Assembly (NCBI RefSeq): GCF_000311785.1
Contig: NZ_HE978548.1
Location: 46,398-110,397, forward strand
Reading direction: 5' to 3'
DNA: 64,000 nt
Source of the DNA: Brevibacillus massiliensis
Lineage (GTDB): Bacteria; Bacillota; Bacilli; Brevibacillales; Brevibacillaceae
In this document: positions 1-8,456 of the stretch, one piece after another
Position numbering within the stretch: the stretch's first letter is position 1
Layout: every line of letters starts with the position of its first letter
Notes under the pieces: generated by a model
The model's database searches: none
Seen by the model: only the letters and a program-made list of their open reading frames with translations
What the model was told of the DNA's origin: nothing
Translations under genes and position numbers: made by a program

Positions 1-792
1 TATAAGCTGGGGGACTATCTAAGAGAGATAACCGAAATCCGGGACAATGCTTGTTTCAACAAAATAACCGGGAAGCGATTAAAAGCTGTTGTTCCGATGC
101 ATACATTCGGTCATCCTGTTGATCTTGATCCACTGGTGGAAGTATGTAACAGGTTTAAGCTGGAATTGATAGAGGATGCAGCGGAATCGCTGGGCTCCTT
201 TTACAAAGGACGGCATACGGGGCATTGGGGGAAACTGTCGGCTCTTAGTTTTAATGGAAATAAGGTTGTAACAACCGGAGGCGGCGGTGCCATCTTAACT
301 AACGATTCTTCGTTAGCCAAACTGGCAAAACACCTTACCACAACAGCCAAGGTGCCGCATCGTTGGGCGTTTAACCACGACCGGGTCGGTTACAATTATC
401 GTTTGCCCAATTTGAACGCTGCATTAGGTTGTGCCCAGTTGGAGCAGCTTCCTGGTTTTATTGCTAAAAAGCGCAACCTGGCTGATCAATACAAAAAAGC
501 CTTTTCTGAATTTGTAGGGGTAAGCTTCTTTACTGAGACGGAATTTGCAAAAAGCAACTATTGGTTGAATGTATTGTTGCTGGATGAGCAGTATGCAGGT
601 AGACGGGATGAATTGTTGGAGTTGACAAATGAGATGGGGATCATGACACGGCCGTTTTGGACTGCTCTTCATAAACTGCCAATACACGCGAAATGTCCAA
701 AAATGGAACTAACGGTAGCAGAAAACCTGGAAAGCCGCGCGATTAATATTCCAAGCAGTGTGGTGTTGGGTGTGAGTAGTGATGAAGCGTAA
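1..792 (+). CDS. legC: LegC-like PLP aminotransferase, 5' end outside window
   Basis: DegT/DnrJ/EryC1/StrS-family sugar aminotransferase. The family adds an amino group at C4 of a nucleotide 4-keto-6-deoxy sugar using PLP; in legionaminic acid synthesis this makes the precursor of diacetyl-bacillosamine. The reading frame is open from base 1 with no start, so the gene is cut by the window edge; the first ATG (97) is internal, because conserved sequence precedes it (VVPMHTFGHP). Seen: the cofactor-binding aspartate in IEDAAES and the Schiff-base lysine in SFNGNKVV (codon 262-264), followed by a TTGGGG turn and a NYRLPN motif. The stop lies just inside the next gene, so it is translationally coupled to the epimerase. 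The exact sugar is inferred from the neighbours; a PseC-like role is less likely because the downstream genes are of the Neu/Leg type. Confidence 0.85.
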   Translation, partial: YKLGDYLREITEIRDNACFNKITGKRLKAVVPMHTFGHPVDLDPLVEVCNRFKLELIEDAAESLGSFYKGRHTGHWGKLSALSFNGNKVVTTGGGGAILTNDSSLAKLAKHLTTTAKVPHRWAFNHDRVGYNYRLPNLNAALGCAQLEQLPGFIAKKRNLADQYKKAFSEFVGVSFFTETEFAKSNYWLNVLLLDEQYAGRRDELLELTNEMGIMTRPFWTALHKLPIHAKCPKMELTVAENLESRAINIPSSVVLGVSSDEA

Positions 793-1942
793 AATATGCG
801 TTGTTACCGGTACCCGTGCAGAGTATGGTTTGCTTTATTGGTTAATGAGGGAGATAGAGAATATCCCAGACTTCGAATTGCAAATCGCTGTAACTGGCGC
901 TCATTTATCTCCAGAGTACGGCTTTACATATAGGGACATAGAGAATGACGGTTTTTTTATCAATGAAAGGATAGAAATGCTTCTATCAAGTGATTCCTGT
1001 GTTGGAGTGACGAAGTCAGTAGGCTTGGCAACGATCGGTTTTGCAGATGCGTTTGATCGTTTAAAGCCTGATCTAGTCGTTATTTTAGGAGATCGTTATG
1101 AGATGTTAGCTGCAGCCCAAGCTGCCTTAATCGCAAAAATCCCAATTGCTCATATTGCCGGTGGGGATACTACAGAAGGGGCATTCGATGAAGCAATCCG
1201 CCATAGCATTACTAAAATGTCCCATATCCATTTTGTTACAAATGAAGATGCTGCAAGAAGAGTTCGTCAAATGGGGGAAAACCCCAAACATATTTTTAAT
1301 GTGGGAAGTATGGGGATAGATCATATCAGGCGTTTGCGTCTAATCGAAAGAAACGATTTAGAAAAAGAACTGGATTTCAAATTCAGGGAAAAAAATCTTC
1401 TGGTTACATATCATCCTGTTACATTGGAGTTGAACTCAGATTCATTACACCAGTTTCAGGAATTACTAAATGCACTTGATGGTTTAGGGAATCAATACGG
1501 TCTGATTTTTACTAGACCGAATGCTGATCCATGCGGAAAAGCCATTAACGTACTTTTGGACAAATTTGTAGCGACACATGAAAACGCGAGAGCCTATACA
1601 TCATTAGGACAACTTCGTTACTTAAGTACTATTGCACAAGTTAATGCGGTTGTTGGCAATTCATCGAGCGGGTTGTACGAGGTTCCTTCTTTTAAAATCC
1701 CAACAGTAAATATTGGTGATCGCCAGAAGGGACGATTACAAGCAACATCCGTAATTAATTGCGAACCTAGGACAGATTCAATTTTACGAGCGATACGAGA
1801 GGCTATGGAGAAGAAATGCTTCGATACAGTAAACCCTTATGGTGATGGACATAGTACCGAGAGGATTATTGAAATTTTACAAAGTTACTCTAACTTCAGC
1901 GGGTTGTTAAGAAAAAAGTTTTTTGGGGTGGAATGCCTGTGA
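779..1942 (+). CDS. legG: Hydrolysing UDP-sugar 2-epimerase (NeuC/LegG type)
   Basis: 387 aa, the usual length for NeuC-type UDP-N-acetylglucosamine 2-epimerases. The family epimerises C2 and releases UDP, giving free ManNAc (NeuC) or 2,4-diacetamido-trideoxy-mannose (LegG). Seen: N-terminal TGTRAEYGLL, ILGDRYEML, HIAGGDTTEG followed by AIRHSITKMSHIHF, and GNSSSGLYEVPSF near the C terminus, all typical of the GT-B-fold epimerases. The start is GTG 779, overlapping the aminotransferase end, with ATG 782 as the alternative. It overlaps the synthase downstream by 10 bases. LegG is preferred over NeuC because a 4-aminotransferase precedes it and a PtmE-like enzyme follows; the sequence alone does not settle the substrate. 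Confidence 0.85.
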   Translation: MMKRKICVVTGTRAEYGLLYWLMREIENIPDFELQIAVTGAHLSPEYGFTYRDIENDGFFINERIEMLLSSDSCVGVTKSVGLATIGFADAFDRLKPDLVVILGDRYEMLAAAQAALIAKIPIAHIAGGDTTEGAFDEAIRHSITKMSHIHFVTNEDAARRVRQMGENPKHIFNVGSMGIDHIRRLRLIERNDLEKELDFKFREKNLLVTYHPVTLELNSDSLHQFQELLNALDGLGNQYGLIFTRPNADPCGKAINVLLDKFVATHENARAYTSLGQLRYLSTIAQVNAVVGNSSSGLYEVPSFKIPTVNIGDRQKGRLQATSVINCEPRTDSILRAIREAMEKKCFDTVNPYGDGHSTERIIEILQSYSNFSGLLRKKFFGVECL

Positions 1943-3024
1943 TTACCGAACAACAGAAGGTATTTATCATCGCGGAAGCAGGCGTAAATCATAATGGCTC
2001 GCTCGAGATGGCAAAGCAATTGGTCGATGCAGCTGTTGATGCCGGAGTTGACGCTGTAAAGTTCCAGACGTTTAAATCGGAAAAATTAGTGAGTAAATCT
2101 GCACCAAAAGCGGAATATCAGACCAAAACCACGGACTCTTCGGAATCACAGTTCGAGATGATAAAAAAACTGGAGTTGGATGAAGAAGCCCATCAGGTGT
2201 TGATTGAATATTGCGCTCAGAAAGGAGTCCAATTTTTATCAACTCCCTTTGATATCGACAGTGTTGACTTGTTGGCGAGACGTTTTGATCTGCCGCGTCT
2301 AAAAGTACCATCCGGCGAAATAACGAATGCTCCTCTTTTATTAAAAGTGGCATCGACTGGAAAACCAATTATACTCTCAACGGGTATGAGTACACTTGGT
2401 GAAATAGAACTTGCATTGGGTGTTATAGCATTCGGCTATTTGCAAACAGGTCAACAACCCTCTGTCAATGCTTTTGAAGCGGCTTATTGTTCTGCCGAAG
2501 GGCAAAAGCTCTTACAAGCAAAGGTCGTATTACTTCACTGTACCACAGAGTATCCTGCACCGTTTACGGATGTAAACCTTATGGCAATGGATACGCTCCG
2601 CAGTACCTTTGGGTTGCCTGTTGGGTTTTCTGATCACACGGTTGGCATATCAATACCCATTGCTGCCGTAGCACGTGGGGCTGTCATCGTTGAAAAGCAT
2701 TTTACCCTTGATCGAAATTTACCTGGTCCCGATCATAAGGCTTCTTTAGAGCCGAACGAACTAAAAGCTATGGTGAAGGGGATTAGAGAAGTAGAACAGG
2801 CATTAGGCGTTCCGAGAAAAATGCCCGCCATTTCAGAGTTGAAAAATAAACCGATTGCACGGAAAAGCATTGTTGCATCGAGGAAAATCCAAAAAGGCGA
2901 GCCTTTTACCGATCAGAATATAACGATCAAGCGGCCCGGAACCGGAGTTTCTCCTATTCATTATTGGGATTATATCGGGAAATTGGCAGATAAAGACTAC
3001 CTTTCGGATGAAGTGATCCAATGA
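1933..3024 (+). CDS. legI: Nonulosonic acid synthase (NeuB/LegI family)
   Basis: Condenses phosphoenolpyruvate with a free 6-carbon amino sugar to form a nine-carbon nonulosonic acid (sialic, legionaminic or pseudaminic). Residues ~1-295 form the TIM barrel, with EAGVNHNG, VKFQTFKSEKLV, GFSDHTVG and EKHFTLDRNLPGPDHKAS; residues ~305-363 are a SAF (antifreeze-like) domain with RKSIVASRKIQKGE. Both are the standard NeuB architecture. The start ATG 1933 follows a GGGGTGG ribosome site and overlaps legG. Its stop overlaps the neuD start by four bases (ATGA). Legionaminic acid is the best guess for the product from the whole cluster; sialic acid is possible. Confidence 0.9.
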   Translation: MPVITEQQKVFIIAEAGVNHNGSLEMAKQLVDAAVDAGVDAVKFQTFKSEKLVSKSAPKAEYQTKTTDSSESQFEMIKKLELDEEAHQVLIEYCAQKGVQFLSTPFDIDSVDLLARRFDLPRLKVPSGEITNAPLLLKVASTGKPIILSTGMSTLGEIELALGVIAFGYLQTGQQPSVNAFEAAYCSAEGQKLLQAKVVLLHCTTEYPAPFTDVNLMAMDTLRSTFGLPVGFSDHTVGISIPIAAVARGAVIVEKHFTLDRNLPGPDHKASLEPNELKAMVKGIREVEQALGVPRKMPAISELKNKPIARKSIVASRKIQKGEPFTDQNITIKRPGTGVSPIHYWDYIGKLADKDYLSDEVIQ

Positions 3025-3653
3025 AGAATATGCCAGTTATTGTTTTGGGCGGCGGCGGACATGCGAAGGTGTTAATTGACACTTTACTTCAACAATCCGT
3101 AGACATCCTTGGCTTTACAGATTTAACGATGCCATCCGAAGAGAAAATATTAGGGGTTCGCTATCTTGGACCCGACAGTATTATTTACGGTTACAGCACC
3201 GACAGTATTATGCTGGTAAATGGACTAGGTTCGATAGGGGCAGTTTCTCGAAGAAAACATTTGTTTTGTGAATTCAAGAAACGCGGATACTCCTTCATGA
3301 ACGTCGTCCATCCTTCTGCTGTCGTCTCACCTTCTGCTGTCTTGTCTGAAGGTGTGCAGATTATGGCGGGGGGTGTCATTCAATCCGGAAGTACGATTGG
3401 AGAAAATTCGATCGTTAATACCAAGGGATCGGTAGACCATGATTGTATCATTGGTGCCCATGTCCACTTGGCACCTGGCGTCACTTTATGCGGCGGGGTG
3501 AAAATTGGCGATGAGGTGCATATTGGAGCTGGCGCAACTGTTATCCAAAATATAGACATTGGACGGAAAAGCGTAATTGGCGCAGGGGCCCTGGTCTTGA
3601 AGAATGTACCGGAGAAGGTAACCGTTTACGGTATTCCGGCAAGGGAGGTGTAG
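3021..3653 (+). CDS. neuD: NeuD/PglD-type sugar O/N-acetyltransferase
   Basis: 210 aa. An N-terminal Rossmann-like sugar-nucleotide-binding part (VIVLGGGGHAKVLIDTL, residues ~5-21) is followed from residue ~90 by left-handed beta-helix hexapeptide repeats (VVHPSAVVSPSAVLSEGVQI and the following coils), the layout of the PglD/NeuD acetyltransferases. The conserved His of VDHDC (residue ~138) is the expected general base. In nonulosonate clusters such proteins either acetylate the 4-amino sugar (as PglD/LegH) or O-acetylate the final sugar (NeuD). With LegC present and no other acetyltransferase seen, N-acetylation of the 4-amino sugar is plausible. It overlaps legI by 4 bases and ends 3 bases before the next start. 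Confidence 0.8.
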   Translation: MKNMPVIVLGGGGHAKVLIDTLLQQSVDILGFTDLTMPSEEKILGVRYLGPDSIIYGYSTDSIMLVNGLGSIGAVSRRKHLFCEFKKRGYSFMNVVHPSAVVSPSAVLSEGVQIMAGGVIQSGSTIGENSIVNTKGSVDHDCIIGAHVHLAPGVTLCGGVKIGDEVHIGAGATVIQNIDIGRKSVIGAGALVLKNVPEKVTVYGIPAREV

Positions 3654-3656
3654 TCG

Positions 3657-4703
3657 ATGAACTGGAGGAACGTTTTAATTAAGCAGGATACCCCGATCAT
3701 ACAAGCGATCCAAATCATCGATGCTGGAGCTATTCAAATAGCGCTTGTCGTCGACGAAAACGAGAGATTGCTGGGTACGGTGACAGACGGAGATATCCGT
3801 AGAGGAATCTTAAAGGGAATACCCCTTAATGAATCGGTTAAACACATCATGAACGATCAACCGAAATATGTTTTCCCTGATGAAAGTCCAGAGAAGATGT
3901 TGGCTTTTATGAGGGCCAAACGGTTAAATCAGGTTCCAATCATAGATAAGGATAGGCGCATTATCGGGATCAAAGTTTTGAATGAACTTCTTCGCCGGGA
4001 GCAAAAAGAGAATTGGGTTATTCTGATGGCTGGAGGATTAGGGAGTCGTCTTCAACCTTTAACGGATGACTGCCCCAAACCGCTTCTAAAAGTCGGAAGC
4101 AAACCCTTGCTGGAGACAATAATCGAAAACTTCGTTGAACAGAACTTTTATAAATTTTTTCTATCTGTAAACTATAAAGCCGAAATGATCAAGGAGTATT
4201 TTAAGGACGGGTCACAATGGGGAGTTGAGTTAAACTACCTTCATGAAAATAAAAGATTAGGAACTGCAGGCGCATTAAGTTTATTGCCTGAAAGACCGGA
4301 TGCACCAATTATCGTAATGAATGGAGATCTATTAACCAAGGTTAATTTCAACCAGTTACTGGAATTCCATGTGGAACATAGAGCGGCGGCGACAATGTGC
4401 GTCAGGGAGTATGACTTCCAGGTGCCCTACGGTGTTGTTCGAACAGACAACCAACGTCTGGTAAGCATAGAGGAAAAGCCAACACAGCATTTTTTTGTAA
4501 GTGCAGGAATTTATGTGTTGGAACCGGACGTATTGGATAAGATCCCAGACCAGACCTACTTTGATATGCCCAGCCTTTTCGAAAAGCTGGTAAATGAGCA
4601 AGTCGAAACGGTTGTTTACCCTATCCGGGAGTATTGGCTCGATATTGGCCGAATCACTGACTTTGAGCGAGCAAACGTCGAATTTGCGGAGGTATTCGGG
4701 TGA
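3657..4703 (+). CDS. ptmE: CBS-domain sugar-1-phosphate nucleotidyltransferase (PtmE-like)
   Basis: 348 aa. Residues ~1-120 contain two CBS motifs (one with TVTDGDIRRGIL, one with NQVPIIDKDRRIIGI); residues ~121-348 are a nucleotidyltransferase with the activation loop AGGLGSRLQPLT, a PKPLL lysine, MNGDLLT and a C-terminal YWLDIGRITDFERAN. This fusion matches Campylobacter PtmE, which makes GDP-glucosamine from glucosamine-1-phosphate at the entry of the GDP-dependent legionaminic acid route; that assignment is from family knowledge. The CBS pair may sense nucleotides. It lies between neuD and the CMP-sugar synthetase and overlaps the latter by 4 bases. An alternative role is supplying another NDP-hexose for flagellin glycosylation. 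Confidence 0.8.
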   Translation: MNWRNVLIKQDTPIIQAIQIIDAGAIQIALVVDENERLLGTVTDGDIRRGILKGIPLNESVKHIMNDQPKYVFPDESPEKMLAFMRAKRLNQVPIIDKDRRIIGIKVLNELLRREQKENWVILMAGGLGSRLQPLTDDCPKPLLKVGSKPLLETIIENFVEQNFYKFFLSVNYKAEMIKEYFKDGSQWGVELNYLHENKRLGTAGALSLLPERPDAPIIVMNGDLLTKVNFNQLLEFHVEHRAAATMCVREYDFQVPYGVVRTDNQRLVSIEEKPTQHFFVSAGIYVLEPDVLDKIPDQTYFDMPSLFEKLVNEQVETVVYPIREYWLDIGRITDFERANVEFAEVFG

Positions 4704-5392
4704 TAGACGGGAAAACGGTTTTAGCTATTATTCCGGCGCGAGGAGGCTCCAAGGGGGTCCCTCGCAAGAATATTCGAGAGGTGGCCGGCAAGCCTTTGAT
4801 TGCATGGACAATCGAGGAGGCGAAGAAATCACGTTATATTGATCAAACGATTTTGAGTTCGGAAGACGATGAAATCATTTCAGTGGCCAGATCATGGGGG
4901 TGCGAAGTGCCATTCAAGCGTCCCCCGGAATTGGCGCAAGATGATACACCTGGGATTGATCCGGTATTACATGCACTAAGCCAAGTCTCAAAATATGATT
5001 ATATAGTACTTTTGCAGCCAACTTCTCCACTTCGAAAAGCTGAGGATATTGATGGTTGTATTCATACTTGCCTTCGGTTATCGGCAAATGCTTGTGTTTC
5101 GGTAACGGAGCCGGATAAAAGTCCTTATTGGATGTATAAGGTTGACGATAGGAAGAGGATGAGTTTGTTACTCACTGGTGATTCTTTTGCCGTTCGCAGA
5201 CAGCAACTGCCCAAAGTATATGCTTTAAACGGGGCAGTCTATGTGGCTAAAAGTGAGTGGATTCAAGCGAAGAAAAGCTTCCTAACAGATGAAACGGTTG
5301 CTTACATAATGCCAAAAGAGCGTTCGATTGATATAGATACTGAATTTGATTTGAAAGTTGCAAGTATTTTATTAGATAGTACACAGGGTTAA
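4700..5392 (+). CDS. legF: CMP-nonulosonate cytidylyltransferase (NeuA/LegF type)
   Basis: Activates a nonulosonic acid with CTP to CMP-sugar, the donor for a glycosyltransferase. 230 aa, normal for the stand-alone family. Seen: the N-terminal nucleotide-binding motif IIPARGGSKGVPRKNI, LLQPTSPLR, and a C-terminal IDIDTEFDL metal-binding segment. The start is GTG 4700, overlapping the ptmE stop; GGAGG at 4688-4692 is 7 bases upstream and supports it. It is the last gene of the sugar cluster; 115 bases later the flagellar genes begin behind their own SigD promoter, fitting a role in flagellin decoration. I see no terminator in between, so read-through is possible. Confidence 0.88.
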   Translation: MIDGKTVLAIIPARGGSKGVPRKNIREVAGKPLIAWTIEEAKKSRYIDQTILSSEDDEIISVARSWGCEVPFKRPPELAQDDTPGIDPVLHALSQVSKYDYIVLLQPTSPLRKAEDIDGCIHTCLRLSANACVSVTEPDKSPYWMYKVDDRKRMSLLLTGDSFAVRRQQLPKVYALNGAVYVAKSEWIQAKKSFLTDETVAYIMPKERSIDIDTEFDLKVASILLDSTQG

Positions 5393-5453
5393 TAATATTG
5401 AAATACAATTAAATGATTTAATGTAAATTAGTGTAAATGTTTGAGTTTTTAAT

Positions 5454-5480
5454 TAAATTTCTTCCTATTTAAGCCGATAC
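5454..5480 (+). promoter_or_regulatory. SigD (flagellar sigma) promoter of flaG-fliD-fliS
   Basis: TAAA at 5454-5457 and GCCGATAC at 5473-5480 are separated by exactly 15 bases. The Bacillus SigD consensus is TAAA-N15-GCCGATAT, so all but the last base match. It lies 28 bases upstream of the first flaG ATG and drives in its direction. Confidence 0.85.
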
Positions 5481-5507
5481 ATATAGTAAAAGTACGGTTG
5501 GAGGAAA

Positions 5508-5873
5508 ATGTCTATGGATATTCATTCCGTAAATCAGACAGGCAAAATATCTTCTTCTTACCAGGCGGAAAGGCCAATAGCAACCAGTAGTGGAGAACCG
5601 ATACCTTTTCAGGAAGCATCGGGAGAACCTAGTCCTGAGGGGAATACTTCCAAAAAGGAAGTAGAAAAAGCAGTAGATTCCCTAAACAAATGGCTCCAAA
5701 CGGGTAGTACGCATTTAAAATTTACCTTGCACGAAAAATTGAACGAATACTACGTAGAAATTGTCGACGATCAGACCCAAGAGGTAATACGCGAGGTACC
5801 CCCGAAAAAAATATTGGATATGGTTGCGAAAATGCATGAAATGATTGGCATTCTCGTAGACGAAAAACGATAG
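5508..5873 (+). CDS. flaG: FlaG flagellar protein
   Basis: 121 aa. The N-terminal ~45 residues are polar and low in complexity; the C-terminal ~75 residues carry the FlaG signature, with LKFTLHEKLNEYYVEIVDD followed by TQEVIREVPPKKILDMVAKM. FlaG affects flagellar filament length and is typically encoded just before fliD, as here. GGAGG at 5500-5504 is only 3 bases from ATG 5508 but 9 bases from ATG 5514, so the shorter form starting MDIHSV is probably the one made. It is first in an operon with fliD (5-base gap). Confidence 0.85.
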   Translation: MSMDIHSVNQTGKISSSYQAERPIATSSGEPIPFQEASGEPSPEGNTSKKEVEKAVDSLNKWLQTGSTHLKFTLHEKLNEYYVEIVDDQTQEVIREVPPKKILDMVAKMHEMIGILVDEKR

Positions 5874-5877
5874 GAGG

Positions 5878-7371
5878 ATGGCCATGATCGACCGTATACG
5901 TTTTGGAGGAATGTACTCCGGATTAGACACAGAAATGATCGTTAAGCAGTTGATGAAATCCGAAAGCGCGCCTTATGACCGATTGAAACAAAAGCAACAA
6001 AAGCTGGAATGGAAACGCGACGATTACCGTGAGGCGAATAGACTGCTGCTTGAACTAAAAAACATGATGGCTGATTTAAGGTATGCTTCCACTTTTACCA
6101 ATAAGAAAGTGGCTGTATCCGCTAACGATAGTGTAGTCTCGGTAAAAAGTGCGGGGAAATCGCAATTCTCATCGTACCCAATCGAGGTGAAGGAGCTAGC
6201 TGCTGATGCTACTCCTGCATCCGTGGCTTTCAAGACCAAGTTTACTGATGCAACCACTCCTGTTGGTGCAGATAACGCATTTAAATTTAATGTAAAAGGT
6301 CAGGAGATACAAGTAAATGCTGATGATACACTTGAAACTATCGTAAAAAAGGTAAATGATCAAACAGAAAGTACGGGTGTTAAAGCCACTATTTTCAACA
6401 ATCAGTTGGTATTTACCTCGACAGGCACTGGCAACGCCAGTAATTTTACGGTAGAAGTGACTTCACAACCAGCCAGCGGTGTTAATGTGCTGGGAATGGA
6501 TGGATCTGTTACCACTTCAAATGGTAAGGATGCCAAGGAAGGCAAGGTTGTGATCAACGGTGCCGAATTGTCCATCTCCAGCAACACCTTCACCTACGAC
6601 GGTATTGAATATACCGTGAAACAAAAGACAGAACCGGGATCTTCCGTAAATATCAGCGTCAAGCAAGACACAGATGCCATTTTCAATACGATCAAGGGCT
6701 TTGTCGACAAGTATAATGATGTAATCGCCAAGCTCAACGACAAGATCTCGGAACCTGTCTATCGCGACTTTTTCCCGCTAAGTGATGAACAAAAGTCGGA
6801 CATGAAAGACAAGGATGTTGAGAATTGGGAGAAGAAAGCCAAAAGCGGAACGCTTCGAAACGATACGCTTTTATCCGGCATATTGTCTTCAATGAGGACC
6901 GCATTGAATACAAAAGTGTCAGGAGTCAGCGACAATTTCAGCACGCTAAGCAGCATTGGCATCACGACAGGGAAGTACTACGAAAAAGGGAAACTTGTGA
7001 TTAATGAAGAGCAGTTGCGAAAAGCAATTAGTGAAAATCTGGATGATGTAACAAAATTGTTTACAAATTATGCATCTCAAGATTCCCCTAACAGGAACCA
7101 AGAAAGCGGTTTGTTTGAACGTCTTTACAGTCAATTGGATAAGACAATCAAACAGATTTCTGATAAGGCTGGAAGCGCTACAGCCACAGGCAATGACATT
7201 AGCGAGATGGGCTTAGAATTAAACCGAATGAACCAAGAGATCGACTCTTGGCAAGACCGCCTAAAGAAAATTGAAGATCGCTACTGGAAACAGTTCACAG
7301 CTCTCGAACAAGCTATGGCAAAATCACAATCTCAAACCGGATGGTTCTCCCAATTAATGGGTAACCGATAA
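5878..7371 (+). CDS. fliD: Flagellar filament cap / hook-associated protein 2 (FliD)
   Basis: 497 aa, normal for FliD. FliD forms the filament-tip cap that folds incoming flagellin outside the cell. Residues ~8-105 are the FliD N-terminal domain (FGGMYSGLDTEMIVKQLMK opens it), residues ~120-250 the variable exposed domains, and residues ~260-480 the FliD C-terminal domain, ending in a coiled coil. A ribosome site GGAGG (5873-5877) abuts ATG 5878, so ATG 5884 (MIDRIRFGG), 6 bases away, is the likelier start. Followed by fliS after 15 bases. Confidence 0.93.
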   Translation: MAMIDRIRFGGMYSGLDTEMIVKQLMKSESAPYDRLKQKQQKLEWKRDDYREANRLLLELKNMMADLRYASTFTNKKVAVSANDSVVSVKSAGKSQFSSYPIEVKELAADATPASVAFKTKFTDATTPVGADNAFKFNVKGQEIQVNADDTLETIVKKVNDQTESTGVKATIFNNQLVFTSTGTGNASNFTVEVTSQPASGVNVLGMDGSVTTSNGKDAKEGKVVINGAELSISSNTFTYDGIEYTVKQKTEPGSSVNISVKQDTDAIFNTIKGFVDKYNDVIAKLNDKISEPVYRDFFPLSDEQKSDMKDKDVENWEKKAKSGTLRNDTLLSGILSSMRTALNTKVSGVSDNFSTLSSIGITTGKYYEKGKLVINEEQLRKAISENLDDVTKLFTNYASQDSPNRNQESGLFERLYSQLDKTIKQISDKAGSATATGNDISEMGLELNRMNQEIDSWQDRLKKIEDRYWKQFTALEQAMAKSQSQTGWFSQLMGNR

Positions 7372-7386
7372 GGGAAGGAGCGAAGG

Positions 7387-7785
7387 TTGGTGTTGCAAAA
7401 TCCAGCACAGGTCTACCAAAACAATCAGGTTACGACAGCAACGCCAGGTGAGTTGACCCTGATGCTCTACAACGGGGCGATCCGATTTATTAAACAAACA
7501 AGACAAGCCATTCTCGATAAAAAACTGGAGAAAGCCCACGAATGCAATATTCGCGTACAAGATATACTTCACGAGTTAATGTCAAGCCTCAACCGGGATG
7601 TACCGATATCTGAACAGTTTATTACCATGTACGATTACATGCTCCGCCGAATGGTTGAGGCAAATGTACGGAAGGACGTGGAGATCCTTGACGAAGTCGA
7701 ATCCCTGTTTGGAGAGTTTCGCGATACTTGGAAAGAAGCCATGATCCTGGCGAAAAAACAGGGTCAGGCAGTTGAGCAGCCATGA
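7387..7785 (+). CDS. fliS: Flagellin export chaperone FliS
   Basis: About 131 aa, helical, with the family opening NPAQVYQNNQVTTATPGEL and LMLYNGAIRFIKQ. FliS binds unexported flagellin in the cytoplasm and delivers it to the export gate. There is no ATG: TTG 7387 and GTG 7390 are 6 and 9 bases after AAGGAG (7375-7380), and either could serve. The stop overlaps the ATG of the next gene, so the two are coupled. Confidence 0.93.
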   Translation: MVLQNPAQVYQNNQVTTATPGELTLMLYNGAIRFIKQTRQAILDKKLEKAHECNIRVQDILHELMSSLNRDVPISEQFITMYDYMLRRMVEANVRKDVEILDEVESLFGEFRDTWKEAMILAKKQGQAVEQP

Positions 7786-8150
7786 TGGAGACAGCTCTTG
7801 AGCCATTATTGGAACGTCTCTTGGCATTAACCTTGGACCTGGAAAAGTGCGTGAATGACCCACAGGAAGAGCCGGAGGAATGGGTAAAGATATTCGAGGA
7901 ACGTCAAGGTGTTATGGACAGCATATCCAGTATGCTTGCAAATGGTGAGGTATTGTCCGAACCGCTTAAACACAAGTACGTCGAAAAGGCTTACCATTGC
8001 GATCAAAAGATTTTACCGGTTCTAAATAGGAGAAAGGAAGAACTTGCAGCCAAAATAGGGCAACTTAATAGGCGAAAAACCGCAAACCTGCAGTATCATG
8101 GGTACGGAAATTTTGCAAGCTATGGTGCCTTTTTCGATCAGAAAAACTAA
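7782..8150 (+). CDS. fliT: FliT-like flagellar chaperone
   Basis: 122 aa, almost entirely charged helix (for example ERQGVMDSISSMLANGEV), overlapping the end of fliS by four bases. In Bacilli this position holds FliT, the export chaperone of FliD. Sequence conservation in the family is low, so the call rests on size, helical character and position directly after fliS. The C-terminal tail rich in Gly, Tyr and Phe (YHGYGNFASYGAFF) is notable and of unknown function. It is the last gene before a terminator at 8168-8195. Confidence 0.65.
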   Translation: MMETALEPLLERLLALTLDLEKCVNDPQEEPEEWVKIFEERQGVMDSISSMLANGEVLSEPLKHKYVEKAYHCDQKILPVLNRRKEELAAKIGQLNRRKTANLQYHGYGNFASYGAFFDQKN

Positions 8151-8167
8151 TACCTTATCATATGATG

Positions 8168-8195
8168 AAACGGCCGGGAAACCCCGACCGTTTTT
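8168..8195. terminator. Bidirectional terminator between fliT-like gene and yjfB
   Basis: A stem of about 11 pairs (AAACGGCCGGG against CCCGACCGTTT, one mismatch) with an AAAC loop, five T on the + strand and a run of T on the - strand. It can end both the flagellar operon and the facing yjfB. Confidence 0.85.
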
Positions 8196-8222
8196 CCATC
8201 TTCCCCCCGCCCAAAAGCCCAT

Positions 8223-8396
8223 CTACACACTCACATCAAGCTGCTTCCCCAGAGTCGGGTGAGGTGCATCCGCTGTCGCTTGAGTCTTGCTCAGATCCTC
8301 GATCATCACGGTCGCCTGGGCAATCTGCGTCGCCTGAAGCATTTTCATCACGCCGAGACTTACCGTATGCTGCAGCTGGCTAAGTTGAAAATTCAT
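8223..8396 (-). CDS. yjfB: YjfB-family putative motility protein
   Basis: 57 aa, read from the - strand: starts MNFQLSQLQHTV, contains LGVMKMLQATQIAQATVMIE and ends HPTLGKQLDVSV. The pattern S..V...VMK.......Q....L followed by a C-terminal P.LG..LD.S. is that of the small YjfB family, which is linked to motility in Bacillus. A ribosome site GAGGTG stands 5 bases before the ATG. It converges on the flagellar operon and shares its terminator. A SigD-like -10 lies about 33 bases upstream. The biochemical role of the family is not known to me. Confidence 0.75.
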   Translation of the reverse strand: MNFQLSQLQHTVSLGVMKMLQATQIAQATVMIEDLSKTQATADAPHPTLGKQLDVSV

Positions 8397-8428
8397 CTGT
8401 TCACCTCATTTCTTTTTGATTATTTTTG

Positions 8429-8456
8429 TTATCGGTCAAAAATACCCGAGAAATTA
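8429..8456 (-). promoter_or_regulatory. Weak SigD-like promoter of yjfB
   Basis: On the - strand, TAAT (8453-8456), 16 bases, then ACCGATAA (8429-8436) against the consensus TAAA-N15-GCCGATAT. Six of eight -10 bases match and the spacer is one base long. It is plausible because yjfB is a motility gene. Confidence 0.4.
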
